Positions 35,153 to 45,042 of a stretch of 64,000 nt of DNA are shown in pieces. Both the position numbers and the translations under genes were made by a program. The first letter of the stretch is position 1; each line of letters begins with the position of its first letter. The stretch is from AP-15 sp963846635 (GTDB taxonomy: Bacteria > Pseudomonadota > Alphaproteobacteria > ATCC43930 > CGMCC-115725): NCBI GenBank assembly GCA_963846635.1, contig CAWJXM010000022.1, positions 23,116 through 87,115 on the forward strand. The letters run 5' to 3'. The notes beneath the pieces are model-generated. The model made no database searches, was not told the origin of the DNA, and saw nothing but the letters and a program-made list of their open reading frames with translations.

Positions 35153-36928
35153 ATGCAAGATCAGGGCGAATTCGATTACATCATCGTCGGTGCCGGCTCG
35201 GCCGGCTGCGTCTTGGCCAGCCGCTTGAGTGCGGATCCGAAAATGCGGGTATTGCTGCTTGAGGCCGGCGGCAAAGACCGCGACCCGTGGATCCACATCC
35301 CGGCCGGATTTTATCGCAACATCTATCACCCAAAGATCACCTGGCAGTACGAGACCGAACCGCAGCCCGAATTGGCCGGCCGCCGCCTGCCTTGGCCGCG
35401 CGGCAAAGTCTTGGGCGGGTCGAGCTCGATCAATGGTCTGATCTACATCCGCGGTCAGCGCCAGGATTTCGATCTGTGGCGCCAACTCGGCAATACCGGC
35501 TGGTCGTATCAGGACGTGCTGCCCTACTTCCGGCGCGCCGAAGCCCAGGAGCGCGGCGCCGACGAGCATCACGGCGCCGATGGGCCGCTCCATATCACCG
35601 ATCTGCGCGCCGCCCACGAGTTGCACGATGGGTTTATTGCGGCGGCCATCGAAGCCGGCTATCCGCGCAACCATGATTTCAACGGCCCCGAGCAGGACGG
35701 CGTCGGCCCATTGCAGGTAACCGTGCGGGCGCGGCGGCGGTGCAGCGCCGCGGTCGCCTATCTGCGTCCGGCTCTGCGTCGCCCCAATCTCAGGGTCGAG
35801 GTTCGTGCACTCGCACAGCGCGTATTGTTCGAGGGACGCCGCGCCGTCGGGCTCGAATACGCACAAGGCGGCGTCGTGCACCAGGTTCGCGCGCGCGGCG
35901 AAGTCATCCTCTCCGGAGGCGCCATCAATTCGCCGCAGCTGCTGCAATTATCCGGCGTCGGCCCCGGCGAGTTATTGCAGACCCACGAAATCCCGGTCGT
36001 CGACGATCTGCCCGCCGTCGGCGAGAATCTGCAGGACCATTTGAATTCGCGGGTCGTCTATCGGGTGCGCCGCGCCAACACGTTGAACGAGATTTCGCGC
36101 AGCTGGCGGCTGCAGGCGCGCGCCGGGCTCGAATGGGCATTCGGGCGGCGCGGCCCGTTGATGATGGGCGCGGCCCCGATCGGACTTTTTGTGCGCACCC
36201 GCCCCGGTCTCGACTCGCCGGATGTGCAGTACCAGTTTCTCGCCGGAAGTTTCGTCAAGCCCGGCGAAGCGATGCACGATTTCCCCGGTTGCCAGTTGAC
36301 CTGCATCCCATGTCGGCCGGAAAGCCGAGGCTGGATTCGCATCCGCTCGCCTTATCCGGCAATCCCGCCGGCGATCCAGCCGAACTACCTCTCGACCCAG
36401 ACCGACAAGGATACGCTGATCGCCGGGTTGCGCATCGCCCGCAAGGTGTTTCAGAGCCCGGCGATGGCGGCGCTCGTGACCGGCGAATTTCTGCCCGGCC
36501 CGGCGACCGAGAGCGACGAGGAGTGGTTCGAACATATCCGCCAGACCGCCGGCACCACCTTTCACCCGACCTCGACCTGCATGATGGGGGTGGACGAGCG
36601 CGCCGTCGTCGACAGCGAATTGCGCGTCCGCGGCACCGACGGGCTTCGCGTCGTCGACGCCTCGGTCATGCCGGCCGTGGTCTCCGGCAACACCAACGCG
36701 ACAGTGATCATGATCGCCGAAAAAGCGTCCGACATGATCCTCGCCGCCGCCCGCGACCGGCACGGCACCCGCTGCGATCGCGGCATAGCGCTGGGTAATA
36801 GCGCAGCGGCCGGAGCAGATTTGATTTACCGGTTCCCGGCCGCGAAATTCCCCGTCGATCGAGCCTGGTTCAGCCCGAGCGAAGTCTTTGGCTGGGGCGG
36901 GAGGCGGCGGCCGGGCGGGTCGGGCTGA
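35153..36928 (+). CDS. GMC family FAD-dependent oxidoreductase (choline dehydrogenase-like)
   Basis: A 591-residue flavoprotein alcohol dehydrogenase/oxidase. The FAD-binding GxGxxG is in DYIIVGAGSAGCVLASRL. GMC signature 1 is GKVLGGSSSINGLIYIRG and signature 2 is SGGAINSPQLLQLSGVG. The C-terminal active-site His is in TTFHPTSTCMMGVDERA and the second catalytic residue, Asn, in VSGNTNATVIMIAEKAS. Related enzymes end soon after that motif; this one carries about 50 extra residues (from DRHGTRCDRG to the C-terminus), perhaps because an original stop was lost. It stands upstream of a DUF72 gene (19-bp gap). The alcohol substrate cannot be inferred. Confidence 0.92.
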   Translation: MQDQGEFDYIIVGAGSAGCVLASRLSADPKMRVLLLEAGGKDRDPWIHIPAGFYRNIYHPKITWQYETEPQPELAGRRLPWPRGKVLGGSSSINGLIYIRGQRQDFDLWRQLGNTGWSYQDVLPYFRRAEAQERGADEHHGADGPLHITDLRAAHELHDGFIAAAIEAGYPRNHDFNGPEQDGVGPLQVTVRARRRCSAAVAYLRPALRRPNLRVEVRALAQRVLFEGRRAVGLEYAQGGVVHQVRARGEVILSGGAINSPQLLQLSGVGPGELLQTHEIPVVDDLPAVGENLQDHLNSRVVYRVRRANTLNEISRSWRLQARAGLEWAFGRRGPLMMGAAPIGLFVRTRPGLDSPDVQYQFLAGSFVKPGEAMHDFPGCQLTCIPCRPESRGWIRIRSPYPAIPPAIQPNYLSTQTDKDTLIAGLRIARKVFQSPAMAALVTGEFLPGPATESDEEWFEHIRQTAGTTFHPTSTCMMGVDERAVVDSELRVRGTDGLRVVDASVMPAVVSGNTNATVIMIAEKASDMILAAARDRHGTRCDRGIALGNSAAAGADLIYRFPAAKFPVDRAWFSPSEVFGWGGRRRPGGSG

Positions 36929-36947
36929 GCCGCGCTGGCAAGGCTAG

Positions 36948-37874
36948 ATGACCCTCGAGGGTATAGTTCGGGTCGGCCTCTCCGGCTGGACCTATGCCGA
37001 GTGGCGCGGCGGCTTTTACCCAAAGGGCCTGCGCCATTCCGACGAACTCGCTTATGCCAGTCGCGAAATCGACACGATCGAGATCAACGGGACGCATTAT
37101 TCACTCCAACATCCCGACTCCTTTCGCCGCTGGTATGACGAGACTCCGGATCACTTTATCTTTGCTGTAAAGGGTAGCCGTTTTATTACGCATTCGCAGC
37201 AATGGCGCGACATCGCCACCCCGCTCGCCAATTTCTTCGCGTCTGGGGTGTTGCGGCTGGAAGAGAAGCTCGGCCCGTTTTTGTGGCAATTTCCGCCGCG
37301 TTTCCGCTTCGACCCCGAGCGGCTTGAAGATTTTTTCAGCTTATTGCCATGCGACAGCGAGGCAGCGGCGGAGCTCGCGGTCCATCATGACCATCGGCTC
37401 GCCGGCCGGGCCTGGACCCGCACCGAGCGCCGGCGGCCATTGCGGCATGCCATCGAGATCCGCCATAAAAGCTTTCTTGATCCGGATTTTGTGGCGCTGT
37501 TGCGACGCCATCAGATCGCGCTGGTCTTTGCCGACTCGGTCGAATGGCCTTATGCCGAGGACGTGACTGCCGATTTCGTCTATTTGCGCCTGCACGGCTC
37601 GGAAGAGCTTTATGCGAGCGGCTATTCGGATCAGGCACTCGATTGGTGGGCGGCACGCATCGCGCGCTGGGCGCAGGGTAGAGAGCCCGACGACGCGCGA
37701 CTGATCGCACCCGAGCAAAAGCCGGCCGCGCGCAGAACTCGCGACGTCTTTGTCTATTTCGACAATACCGCCAAGGTCCGCGCTCCCGCCGATGCGCGTT
37801 CATTGATCAGCAAGCTGCGGACGCTCCATCCCGCGCACACCGGTCATGTAGCCACAAACAGAGCTACGGCATAA
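36948..37874 (+). CDS. DUF72 (YecE-like) TIM-barrel protein
   Basis: A 308-residue DUF72 protein. Typical parts: VRVGLSGWTYAEWRGGFYPK, IDTIEINGTHYSLQHPDSF, FIFAVKGSRFITHSQQW, GPFLWQFPPRFRFDPERL, HAIEIRHKSFLDPDFVALL, FVYLRLHGSEELYASGY and DVFVYFDNTAKVRAPADA. The family is widespread and structurally a TIM barrel, but the reaction is unknown. It follows the GMC gene by 19 bp on the same strand, so the two are probably co-transcribed. Confidence 0.92.
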   Translation: MTLEGIVRVGLSGWTYAEWRGGFYPKGLRHSDELAYASREIDTIEINGTHYSLQHPDSFRRWYDETPDHFIFAVKGSRFITHSQQWRDIATPLANFFASGVLRLEEKLGPFLWQFPPRFRFDPERLEDFFSLLPCDSEAAAELAVHHDHRLAGRAWTRTERRRPLRHAIEIRHKSFLDPDFVALLRRHQIALVFADSVEWPYAEDVTADFVYLRLHGSEELYASGYSDQALDWWAARIARWAQGREPDDARLIAPEQKPAARRTRDVFVYFDNTAKVRAPADARSLISKLRTLHPAHTGHVATNRATA

Positions 37875-37953
37875 TGGCGATCGCGGTGGGTTGCATCTCT
37901 CTGCTGCCTGCGCAAGCTTCGCACGACGTGAAACGCCCACGGAGTGCCAAACG

Positions 37954-39078
37954 ATGACCACCCGCCCGCCCGCCGAGATCGGCATGTCACTCGACGAGGT
38001 CGACACCCCCGCGCTGATCATCGACCTCGACGCGTTTGAGCGCAATCTGGCGCGCCTGCCGCAACAGATCGCAGGTAGCCAGGTGCGGCTGCGGCCGCAC
38101 GCCAAGACCCATAAATGCCCGGTTATCGCATTGCAGCAGATCGCGCGGGGCGCGGTCGGCGTCTGCGTCCAAAAGGTCGGCGAGGCTGAGGCGATGGTCT
38201 ATGGTGGGGTTCCAGACGTGCTCGTCACCAACGAGATCGTCGGCCAGCCGAAATTGCGCCGGTTGATGGCTTTGGCGCACATCGCCCGGGTCGGGGTCTG
38301 CGCCGATGACAAGGGCCAAATCGATGCGCTCGAGACCGCCGCCGGCGAGGCCGGTGTCATGATGCCGGTCTATGTCGAAGTCAACATGGGCGGCAATCGC
38401 TGCGGTGTTGAGCCTGGCGAGCCGGCGCTGAACCTCGCTCGGCATGTCGCCGACCAGCCGCATCTGAGCTTCGCCGGGCTGCAGGCCTATCACGGCTCGG
38501 CGCAGCATCTGCGCGGTTGGGAAGAACGGCGGGGGGCGATTGCACAGGCTGCAGACAAGGCCGGGCATACCCGCGAGCTGATCGAAAAGAATGGGCTGCC
38601 TTGCCCGGTCGTGACCGGCGCCGGTACCGGCAGCTTCGAATTCGAGACGGCGAGCGGCATCTACACCGAACTACAATGTGGCTCCTACATTTTTATGGAC
38701 GCCGATTACGGTCGCAATCTCGGTCGCGACGGTGCTCCGACCAAGGCTTTCGAACCGAGCCTGTTCGTCTGGGCAACCGTCATGAGCCGCCCTGCCCAAG
38801 AACGCGCCATCGTCGATGCTGGGCTCAAGGCATTGGCGTTCGATTCCGGCCCGCCGCTGGTGTGGGACGAGCCCGCCGCCACTTATGAACGTGCCTCTGA
38901 CGAGCATGGCCGCCTTGCCGTATCGGGCACCACCAACCGCCTCCATATCGGTGACAAGATCCGCCTCGTGCCCGGCCATTGCGACCCGACCGTCAACCTT
39001 TATGACTGGTATGTCGGCATTCGTCGTAACCGTGTCGAAGCGCTGTGGCCGATTACCGCCCGCGGCGCCGTGTATTGA
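37954..39078 (+). CDS. D-threonine aldolase-type PLP enzyme (DSD1 family)
   Basis: A fold-type III PLP enzyme of 374 residues with the alanine-racemase N-terminal barrel. The PLP lysine is in RLRPHAKTHKCPVIAL. Other barrel parts are VEVNMGGNRCGVEPG, FAGLQAYHGSAQHLRG and VTGAGTGSFEFETASG. The C-terminal domain carries the metal-binding His and Asp of D-threonine aldolases in LVPGHCDPTVNLYDWYVG. It would cleave D-threonine or D-3-hydroxy amino acids to glycine and an aldehyde, or dehydrate D-serine. The start at the ATG 37954 fits the family; upstream codons do not. Confidence 0.9.
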   Translation: MTTRPPAEIGMSLDEVDTPALIIDLDAFERNLARLPQQIAGSQVRLRPHAKTHKCPVIALQQIARGAVGVCVQKVGEAEAMVYGGVPDVLVTNEIVGQPKLRRLMALAHIARVGVCADDKGQIDALETAAGEAGVMMPVYVEVNMGGNRCGVEPGEPALNLARHVADQPHLSFAGLQAYHGSAQHLRGWEERRGAIAQAADKAGHTRELIEKNGLPCPVVTGAGTGSFEFETASGIYTELQCGSYIFMDADYGRNLGRDGAPTKAFEPSLFVWATVMSRPAQERAIVDAGLKALAFDSGPPLVWDEPAATYERASDEHGRLAVSGTTNRLHIGDKIRLVPGHCDPTVNLYDWYVGIRRNRVEALWPITARGAVY

Positions 39079-39231
39079 TTAAAGTCTGGTCGCGGGTTGC
39101 GCTCCGCCCGCGCCGCCCGGCGGATGGCGGTCGGTTGCGCCAGACGGCAGCGAGCCATCGCCAAGCCCAATAATCCTATTTCCGGCAGTTGGTCGTTGGC
39201 AAAATCGGCGAATCCGTGCAGACGCAATGGG

Positions 39232-39765
39232 ATGAACACGGGTCGAGCGGTGGCCGCGAGGCACCCAGCGGGTGAGCAACCATCAATAGAGTACGGCAAG
39301 AAACGGTCGGTGATCGCCGACACGTTTGCGGGCCGGGTTCACGTGGAATGGGCGAAGGGCGAGGGGGCAGCGCTGACCCCGCTTGGCCAGCTTCCGTTTT
39401 TCATTGAGTATTTGAAGCAAGGTGGGTTGTTCGATGCCTGGGTTGCGGGGTGCCCGCTGTCGCTGACGAGCCCGAACGCGCCGCCGAAGCGGGACATACT
39501 GGGGACAGTGATGGTGTCGGTGCTGGCCGGGCATCGGCGCTATGCCCACATCACGACGCGGCGCTGCGACCCGGTCACTCCACCACGGCTCGGGATGAAC
39601 AAGATGGTCAGCGCGGACGCAGTGCGTCGGGCGCTGAGCAAGATCGCGGCGGAAGCCGGGCGGGCGTGGCGGCAGGAGCAGCTCGACTATTGCACGCGGC
39701 CGCTGGTGCGCGAACCCTGGATTCTTGACGTCGACACGACGGTGAAACCGCTTTACGGCCATCAG
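39232..39765 (+). pseudogene. DDE transposase fragment (IS4/IS1380-like), N-terminal part
   Basis: The frame encodes the N-terminal part of a DDE transposase: KKRSVIADTFAGRVHVEW, ALTPLGQLPFFIEYLKQGG, GTVMVSVLAGHRRYAHITT and WILDVDTTVKPLYGHQ, where the Asp of DVDTT is the first catalytic residue. The reading stops being transposase-like exactly after GHQ (39765), where an IS110 element is inserted. The rest of the gene was not found in the window. The true start is uncertain. Confidence 0.7.
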
Positions 39766-40953
39766 AGATGCTATGGGGCGAGCGGCGAGAGAATGGCACC
39801 ATCGTCGCTGCAAACAAACCGACGGGGGTGTCCCATGCCGCAGGCCAATGACCTCAGCCGGTGCCTCACCGCTCTGGACCAGGATAGCACGTTGATCGCC
39901 GTGATCGAGATGAGCCAGTCGCGCCGGCTGGTTGCCGGGATTGTGCCCGGGATCGAGCGGCACCCGGCGAAAAAGCTCGACCCAAACGAGGCGGCGCTGC
40001 TCCGGCTGCGGCACCGCTGGCGGTCCGAGGCGGCGCGGGCCGGGCGCAAGATCAACCGAATTGCGGTTGCTTTTGAGGCCGGCCGTGACGGGGTATGGCT
40101 GGCACCCCACGGGTCAAGCCCGTGGGCTGAAGGCTCACGGCTGCGGGCGCGCGATGTCGAAGCCCAGGTGATCCACCCCACCAGCATCGCGGTCTCGCGC
40201 GAGCATCGCCGGGCGAAGACTGACCGGCTCGATGTGGCGCTGTTGAAGCGATCTTTTCTCGGCTGGCTGCGCGGTGACCGTGACCACTGCCCGATGATCG
40301 CAATCCCGAGCCTGGAGGAGGAGGACGCGCGGCGGCCGGGCCGCGCGCGCGACGCACTGGTCGGCGAGCGCAGGCGGATCATCAATCGCATCAAACGCAC
40401 GCTGGCATGGCTCGGCATCCGCGGGTTCAAGCCAAACTTGCGCAAAGCGGCGGCGCGGCTCGAGACCCTGAGGACGCCCGAAGGGGCGCCGCTGCCGGGC
40501 AACACGCTGGCCGAACTGCGTCGCGGGATGACGCGCTTGCCGCTGCTCGGCGAGCAGATCGGCGAGATCGAGAGCGCACGTCTGCAGCGGTTGCAGCCGC
40601 CGCCGCGCGCCGGTGCCCACCCGATGATCCGATTGCTGGCGCCGGTTCGCGGCGTCGGCATCGAGACGGCAGACCTGCTCGCCCAGGAGGCTTTCGCGCG
40701 CCTGTTGCGCGATCAGCGGGCGGTGGCGCGGTTTGGCGGTCTGACCGGGGCGCCGGACGAGAGCGGCCGCCGGCGCCGGGAAAAGGGCCTGGCCAGGGCC
40801 GGCAATGCCCGGGTGCGGCGCGGCATGATCCAGTTGGCTTGGCGGTTTCTGATGTTCCAGAAAGACAGCGCATTGGCGCGATGGTATCGGCGACGTACCG
40901 CCGATGCCCCGCGGCGCCACCCGCAAAACCATGATTGTGGCCCTGGTGGAAAA
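39766..40953 (+). pseudogene. IS110 family element/transposase, second type, truncated by ISL3
   Basis: A different IS110 transposase, starting at ATG 39835 (MPQANDLSRCLTALDQDSTL). Motifs: LIAVIEMSQSRRLVAG, IAVAFEAGRDGVWLA, REHRRAKTDRLDVALLKRSF, VRGVGIETADLLAQEAF and GLTGAPDESGRRRREKGLA. A 21-bp palindrome (40106-40126) forms part of an in-frame insertion in the catalytic domain. One base too many near 40907-40910 shifts the C-terminal frame (should read GATRKTMIVAL), and the gene is cut off at 40953 by an ISL3 element. It sits inside the IS4-like transposase gene. Confidence 0.8.
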
Positions 40954-42713
40954 CAGCGTGGAAGCGGGGTTCATCCGCATTTCGGTGCAGGCGGGGCACC
41001 ATCAGAGCTTGTCCGGGTTTGGGGCTCTGTGATCACGCCGCGTGAAGAACGCGGCTGCGAAGAAGATCGAATTTGGCACGCCCGTACATCTGCCGTTTCA
41101 GCATCTTCAGCCGGTTGACCTGTCCCTCAACAGGACCGTTGCTCCCGGGCTGCGACAGGGCGACCCGAACCGCCGCGATGTCGTTGATGATCCCGGTGGC
41201 AAAGCCGCGCAACGCGGTGGCTTGGGTAGTCGCCAGCCAGAGATCGAACGCTGCCGCATCGCGCTCGCGCAGGATCCGATCGAACTCATTGACGGTTTCC
41301 GCTGCGGTGCGGATCTCGGACGAGAGAGTGGTGAGCGTGTCGACAACCTGCCGGTCGGCTCGCGTCAGCGTCGCGTCGGGCGTCGTCAGAAGGCACGCGC
41401 CACGACGGCAGCGGGCATTCTCGGTCGCCGGCGGCGGCGTCGCGGCCGCGGCGCCGGATGGCCCCCCGCCGGACGATGTCGTACCCGCCCGCGAACCCGC
41501 GATCGCGCAATTCGCGCCACAGCTGGGCGCTGTTGCGGCACCCCTCGGCCCAGCGCCGCTCCCCATACGCGCGATGCCGGTCGAGCGCGCTCGACCCCGG
41601 CGCGCGGCGGTACACCGGTGCCGCACCGGCGCGCAACCAGCGGCGCCCCGCGTTGCGCGCCATCCCGAGGCGCCGCGCGATGCGGCGGATCGGCACACCC
41701 TCGCGCCGCCGGCGCGCCATCTCGTCATGGCGCGCCTGCCGCCGCTCGCGCCGCGCCGCGCGGTGCCGTTCGCTTGGCATCGCAGCCCGTTGCCCGCCTG
41801 TCGCCGATCGCGGCGCGCCGGCGGGCGGCATGCAGCGCCGGGCGGCTTCGCGCCGCTCGCGGGGGTGCCGGTCGAGCATTTGGCGCCGCGCGTCGGACGC
41901 ATTCACCATGAGATGCCAGCGGTCGGCGATCTGCACCGCCGGCGGCGCGCCGGCGCGAATGCCCTCGGCGTAAGCGCCCGCGCGGTCGCGGCTGACAACA
42001 GCAACGCCCTCCCCGTGCTGCCGCAACCAGGAGGCCAGTGTCTCGCCGGTGCGGTCGGGCAGCCGGTCGATGACACGGTGGCGCTCGAGGTCGCAAATGA
42101 TGGTGCCGTAGCGGTGACCACGCCGCCATGCCCGGTCATCCCCCGCGATGATGCGGGGCGGCGATGCGATCTCGCCGCCGCGCGCGCGGATCAGCCGCCG
42201 CAGGGTATCACCGCTGACCGGCATCGCCAGCCTTCCGGCCAGGCGCGAGCCCGGCTCGCCGCCGAGGGCGCGGCCAATCTGCTGCTGGATCTCGCGCCGC
42301 CGCAGAGTGCGCCTCGCTTTGGGCTGCGTAAGGGCCAGGCGCTCGGCGAAGATGCGGCGCCGGCAATCGCGGTTCGTGCAGCGGACGCGCCGGAGGCGGA
42401 GGTGCAGGTAGAGGATACGCCCTTGCCGGGGCAAGTCTGCAAGACGGCGCGAATAGGAACTGTCGACACGGGCACGCGGCTGATGGCACAGCGGGCACGC
42501 GGCGCGGTCCCTGTTTGACCGGGTGATCAGAATGATGTGTTCCGGCGCAGGCCGAAGCCGATCAACCGTCAGACCGGACGGGACCAGCGACAACAGCGAT
42601 CTTGAAAACAGGATGGGTCACGGGAAGGAAGCAGCTGTCCTTTATATGTCCCTTCCCTGGGCTACCGTCACCAGCCTGCACCGAAAATGCGGATGAACCC
42701 CGCTTCCACGCTG
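40954..42713 (-). mobile_element. ISL3-family element with inverted ends
   Basis: Near-identical inverted ends are present: 40954-40991 and 42675-42713 agree over 38 bases with a single inserted T (CAGCGTGGAAGCGGGGTTCA at the outer edge). Between them is one ISL3-type transposase gene. The flanking eight bases differ on the two sides (GTGGAAAA and ATTGACAT), so no target duplication remains. The left side is an IS110 gene and the right side a cytochrome oxidase relic, so a deletion or recombination has joined unrelated DNA. Confidence 0.75.
41033..42593 (-). pseudogene. ISL3 family transposase, frameshifted
   Basis: The N-terminal part starts at 42593 and has the zinc-finger pattern CPLCHQPRARVDSSYSRRLAD and VRCTNRDCRRRIFAERL. 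The catalytic domain includes IIAGDDRAWRRGHRYGTII, VVSRDRAGAYAEGIRAGA and AVQIADRWHLMVNASDARR. Near 41420-41465 the frame slips. The C-terminal DDE part continues in another frame (DTLTTLSSEIRTAAETVNEF, SNGPVEGQVNRLKMLKRQMY with the catalytic Glu, FDLLRSRVLHAA) to the stop at 41033. Inactive as read. Confidence 0.82.
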
Positions 42714-42718
42714 ATTGA

Positions 42719-42814
42719 CATCATGAGGGCATGTGGGGCCGGATCAAGGTCATCGACAAGGCAGCGTTCGCGCAAATGGCGGCGGAGCGACGGAGGCTCA
42801 ACTGTGTGGAATAG
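42719..42814 (+). pseudogene. C-terminal remnant of cytochrome c oxidase subunit II
   Basis: The frame reads HHEGMWGRIKVIDKAAFAQM and ends at a TAG at 42812. This matches the end of a CuA-type subunit II, where the cluster's His-x3-Met lies in a GHHEMWG-like segment. The remaining 5' part was removed at the ISL3 junction. It overlaps the subunit I start codon by 11 bases, as in intact ba3-type operons. Confidence 0.6.
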
Positions 42815-43472
42815 CAGGAGGCTGATCCTCGCCCATCTGTGGTTCGCCTTCGCCGCCTTTGGCGCGGCGCTGTTGCTGGGCGAATGGCAGATGTTCATCC
42901 GCAGCCCATTGCACGCCTGGATCAGCGATCCGGAATGGTACTACCGCTCGGTCACTGCCCATGGCACGACGATGGCCTACGTGTTCCCGACGCTCGTCGC
43001 GATGGGGTTCGGCTATTTCGTGACCGAACAGGCGCTACATCGTCCAATAGCTGGGCTGCATTGGGCGTGGCTGGGCTTGGCGCGCGTCGCCATTGGCACC
43101 GTCACGGCGATCGTCCCGGTCGCTCTCGGGCGCGCCTCTGTCCTTTACACCTTCTATCCGCCACTGATCGGCGCGCTTTTTACTATATCGGGGTAGTCCT
43201 CGTCGTCGTCGGCTCGTGGGTCTGGGTCGCGCTAATGTCGGTAAACCTGTACCGCTGGAAGCGGGACAACCCCGGCGCACCGGTCCCGTTTCCGATGTTC
43301 GCTAGGGTCGCCGGGTCGTATCTCTGGGGATGGACGGCTGTCGGCGCAGCCGCTCGAATTGCTGTTCCAGATCATCCCGGTGGCGCTCGGCCTGCGCAAT
43401 ACAATCGATGCCGGATTGGCGCGGGTCTTCTTCTCCTGGACATTGCACGTCATCGTCTATTTCTGGCTGATG
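42804..43472 (+). pseudogene. ba3-type cytochrome c oxidase subunit I, truncated and frameshifted
   Basis: The GTG at 42804 begins VWNSRRLILAHLWFAFAAFG. It continues with the haem-ligand helix ITAHGTTMAYVFPTLVA-like stretch (VTAHGTTMAYVFPTLVAMGF). Frameshifts are needed near 43180-43184 (to FYYIGVVLVVVGSWVWVALM) and near 43352 (to ELLFQIIPVALGLRNTIDAG). The gene ends abruptly at 43472 after LHVIVYFWLM, halfway through the membrane protein, where it is joined tail-to-tail to the DUF1156 relic. The membrane helices with the copper and remaining haem ligands are missing, so it is non-functional. Confidence 0.82.
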
Positions 43473-44874
43473 CTCTGCGAGCCGGCTCACAACGAGCGCC
43501 AAGTACGTGTCGACGGCGTCGGCGGCGGAGCCGCCTTCATGAAGTGGGGTGGGATCGTCGGAGAGGTCGGCGGCGCGCGCGTCGGCGAGCACCTTGTCCC
43601 GCGCCTCGCCGACCAGATCGGAAAACGTCGTCAGCGCCACCAACTGCCGCGGCGTAAAAAGAGAGGCGAAGGTTTTCAGGTCATACTGAACGGTCCAGAA
43701 ATTTCGGGGGTCATCAGGCAGGTTCCCCGTGGGGAGCCCAAGAAGGGTTTGCCGTCGCGGCGACGGCCTCGTGCGCGGCGGTGGGAGGTAGATAGATCCG
43801 GCTTCGGTTCCCTTCGGCAACAATCGCCATCAGCCGGGCGCTAGGCGCTAAGCCGATCCCCAGCCCCTTCGGCTTTCACGTGGTCGCTACCGATTGCCGA
43901 GCCAGTCAGGACACATTCGAAGTTCGAGCCGCGCGCCGTCTTCGTGCCTTTCTTCAGCCGCTCCTCGTCCGTCTTGGCGAGCGCGCCGGTGTGCACCTCG
44001 AAGCGCCAGTCGTCGGGCGCGGCAGGGTCAATGACCGGCTCGACCCAAGCCTTCCTGCCCTCCTTCGTCGAAAGCACGAAAGACGAGACCAGTGGCACCA
44101 TCGCACCCCTTGCCCGCGGGTCGGGTGAGCGCACCGTGCATGCCTATAGCCAGGCGATCACCGTGGCCTCGGTGCCGTCGGGCAGGCGCGCTTTCGGATA
44201 GAGATGGCCGATGCGGCGCTCCGCTTCGTCGCGCATCCACTGACCGTAAAATCGCACATCCTCGGCGAACCCCTGAGCGCCGCGATAATGCTTGTGGAGG
44301 TCGGCGCCGGGATGCACCGGGGGGCGGCCGGCGAATTTGGGCGGGATCTCGACCAACGCCTTCGAGATCAGCACCGCAACCGGATTGAGGTCCGACCCGT
44401 AGGCGCGCAGGCCGAGCCGCTGCGCTTCGAGCGGGATCGAGCCGCCGCCGCAGAACGGGTCGTAGACCGGCGGCGCCTTGGTTTGCAGATAATCGAGGAT
44501 CGCAGTACCGTCGTCGCGCGGCGGCGGCTCTTCGCCGAGCCCCAGGCGGCCGAGCGGGCGATTTCCCAGCGCGCCGCGTTTAGTACCAACTCGTTGTTCG
44601 AGTTTTCCCATTTGACCAGCTCGGCGATCAGCGCGTGCAGCCGCTTGCGCTCCGCCTCCTGCGCCTCTTCCGTTGGGAATCGTTCCGGCCAGGCGGAGGG
44701 ATCGTCGACCAGCTGCGCGAACAATACCGCCCGGCACGCCGCCAACGGCCGCCGCGCCCACCACAGATGCAAGGTCGAGGGATGCCCATGCCGGATCGAC
44801 TTCTCCCGCGCAGAGGCGGCATTGATCGCCTCCAGCGGGATCGACACCTCAATCAATTTCTTGCGGATGGTCAC
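43473..44874 (-). pseudogene. DUF1156 domain DNA methylase, decayed
   Basis: This gene belongs to a large adenine-methylase-like protein family of anti-phage islands. From the GTG at 44874 it encodes KKLIEVSIPLEAINAASARE, RHGHPSTLHLWWARRPLAAC and FPTEEAQEAERKRLHALIAE. After a slip near 44530 it continues with VYDPFCGGGSIPLEAQRLGL (SAM-binding motif I) and YGSDLNPVAVLISKALVEIP. After another slip near 44140 it reads MVPLVSSFVLSTKEGRKAWV. A last piece gives FTPRQLVALTTFSDLVGEAR. The C-terminal half is missing at the 43472/43473 junction. At least three frame changes make it a pseudogene. The start overlaps the vapC stop (GTGA). Confidence 0.82.
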
Positions 44875-45042
44875 GGCGCCTCCAGCTCCGGCGGAAGCGC
44901 CGGGCGAATATCGGTGTGTATGAAGTCGTCGCCTTTAAAAAAACAGCGGCTGGTCTGTCGCGATGGCGAGGGCGCGTGCAAACCGCTCGGCATCAGGTTC
45001 TCCCAGAAGGATCGCGACCAGCGCTGAGGTGTCGACGACCAT
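44871..45042 (-). pseudogene. vapC: VapC-type PIN toxin with internal deletion
   Basis: The ATG at 45042 abuts the vapB stop (TGAATG). It encodes the PIN N-terminus MVVDTSALVAILLGEPDAER with the first catalytic Asp. It then jumps directly to a typical VapC C-terminal segment (ALAIATDQPLFF, then KGDDFIHTDIRPAL). About 80 residues with the middle acidic residues are absent, and a run of seven T bases shifts the frame at the FF-KGDD point. The deletion lies between similar ARAL/YALA-type words, suggesting recombination. The toxin cannot be active. Confidence 0.78.

Noticed and set aside
39097..41118. A single 673-codon open frame that could be read as a large fusion protein.
   Set aside because: The first third is an IS4-like transposase N-terminus and the rest an IS110 transposase; the join coincides with the IS110 start, so it is an accidental fusion.
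43302..43823. 173-codon minus-strand frame as an independent gene.
   Set aside because: Its useful part (FTPRQLVALTTFSDL) belongs to the DUF1156 methylase relic and the rest crosses the junction into antisense coxA.
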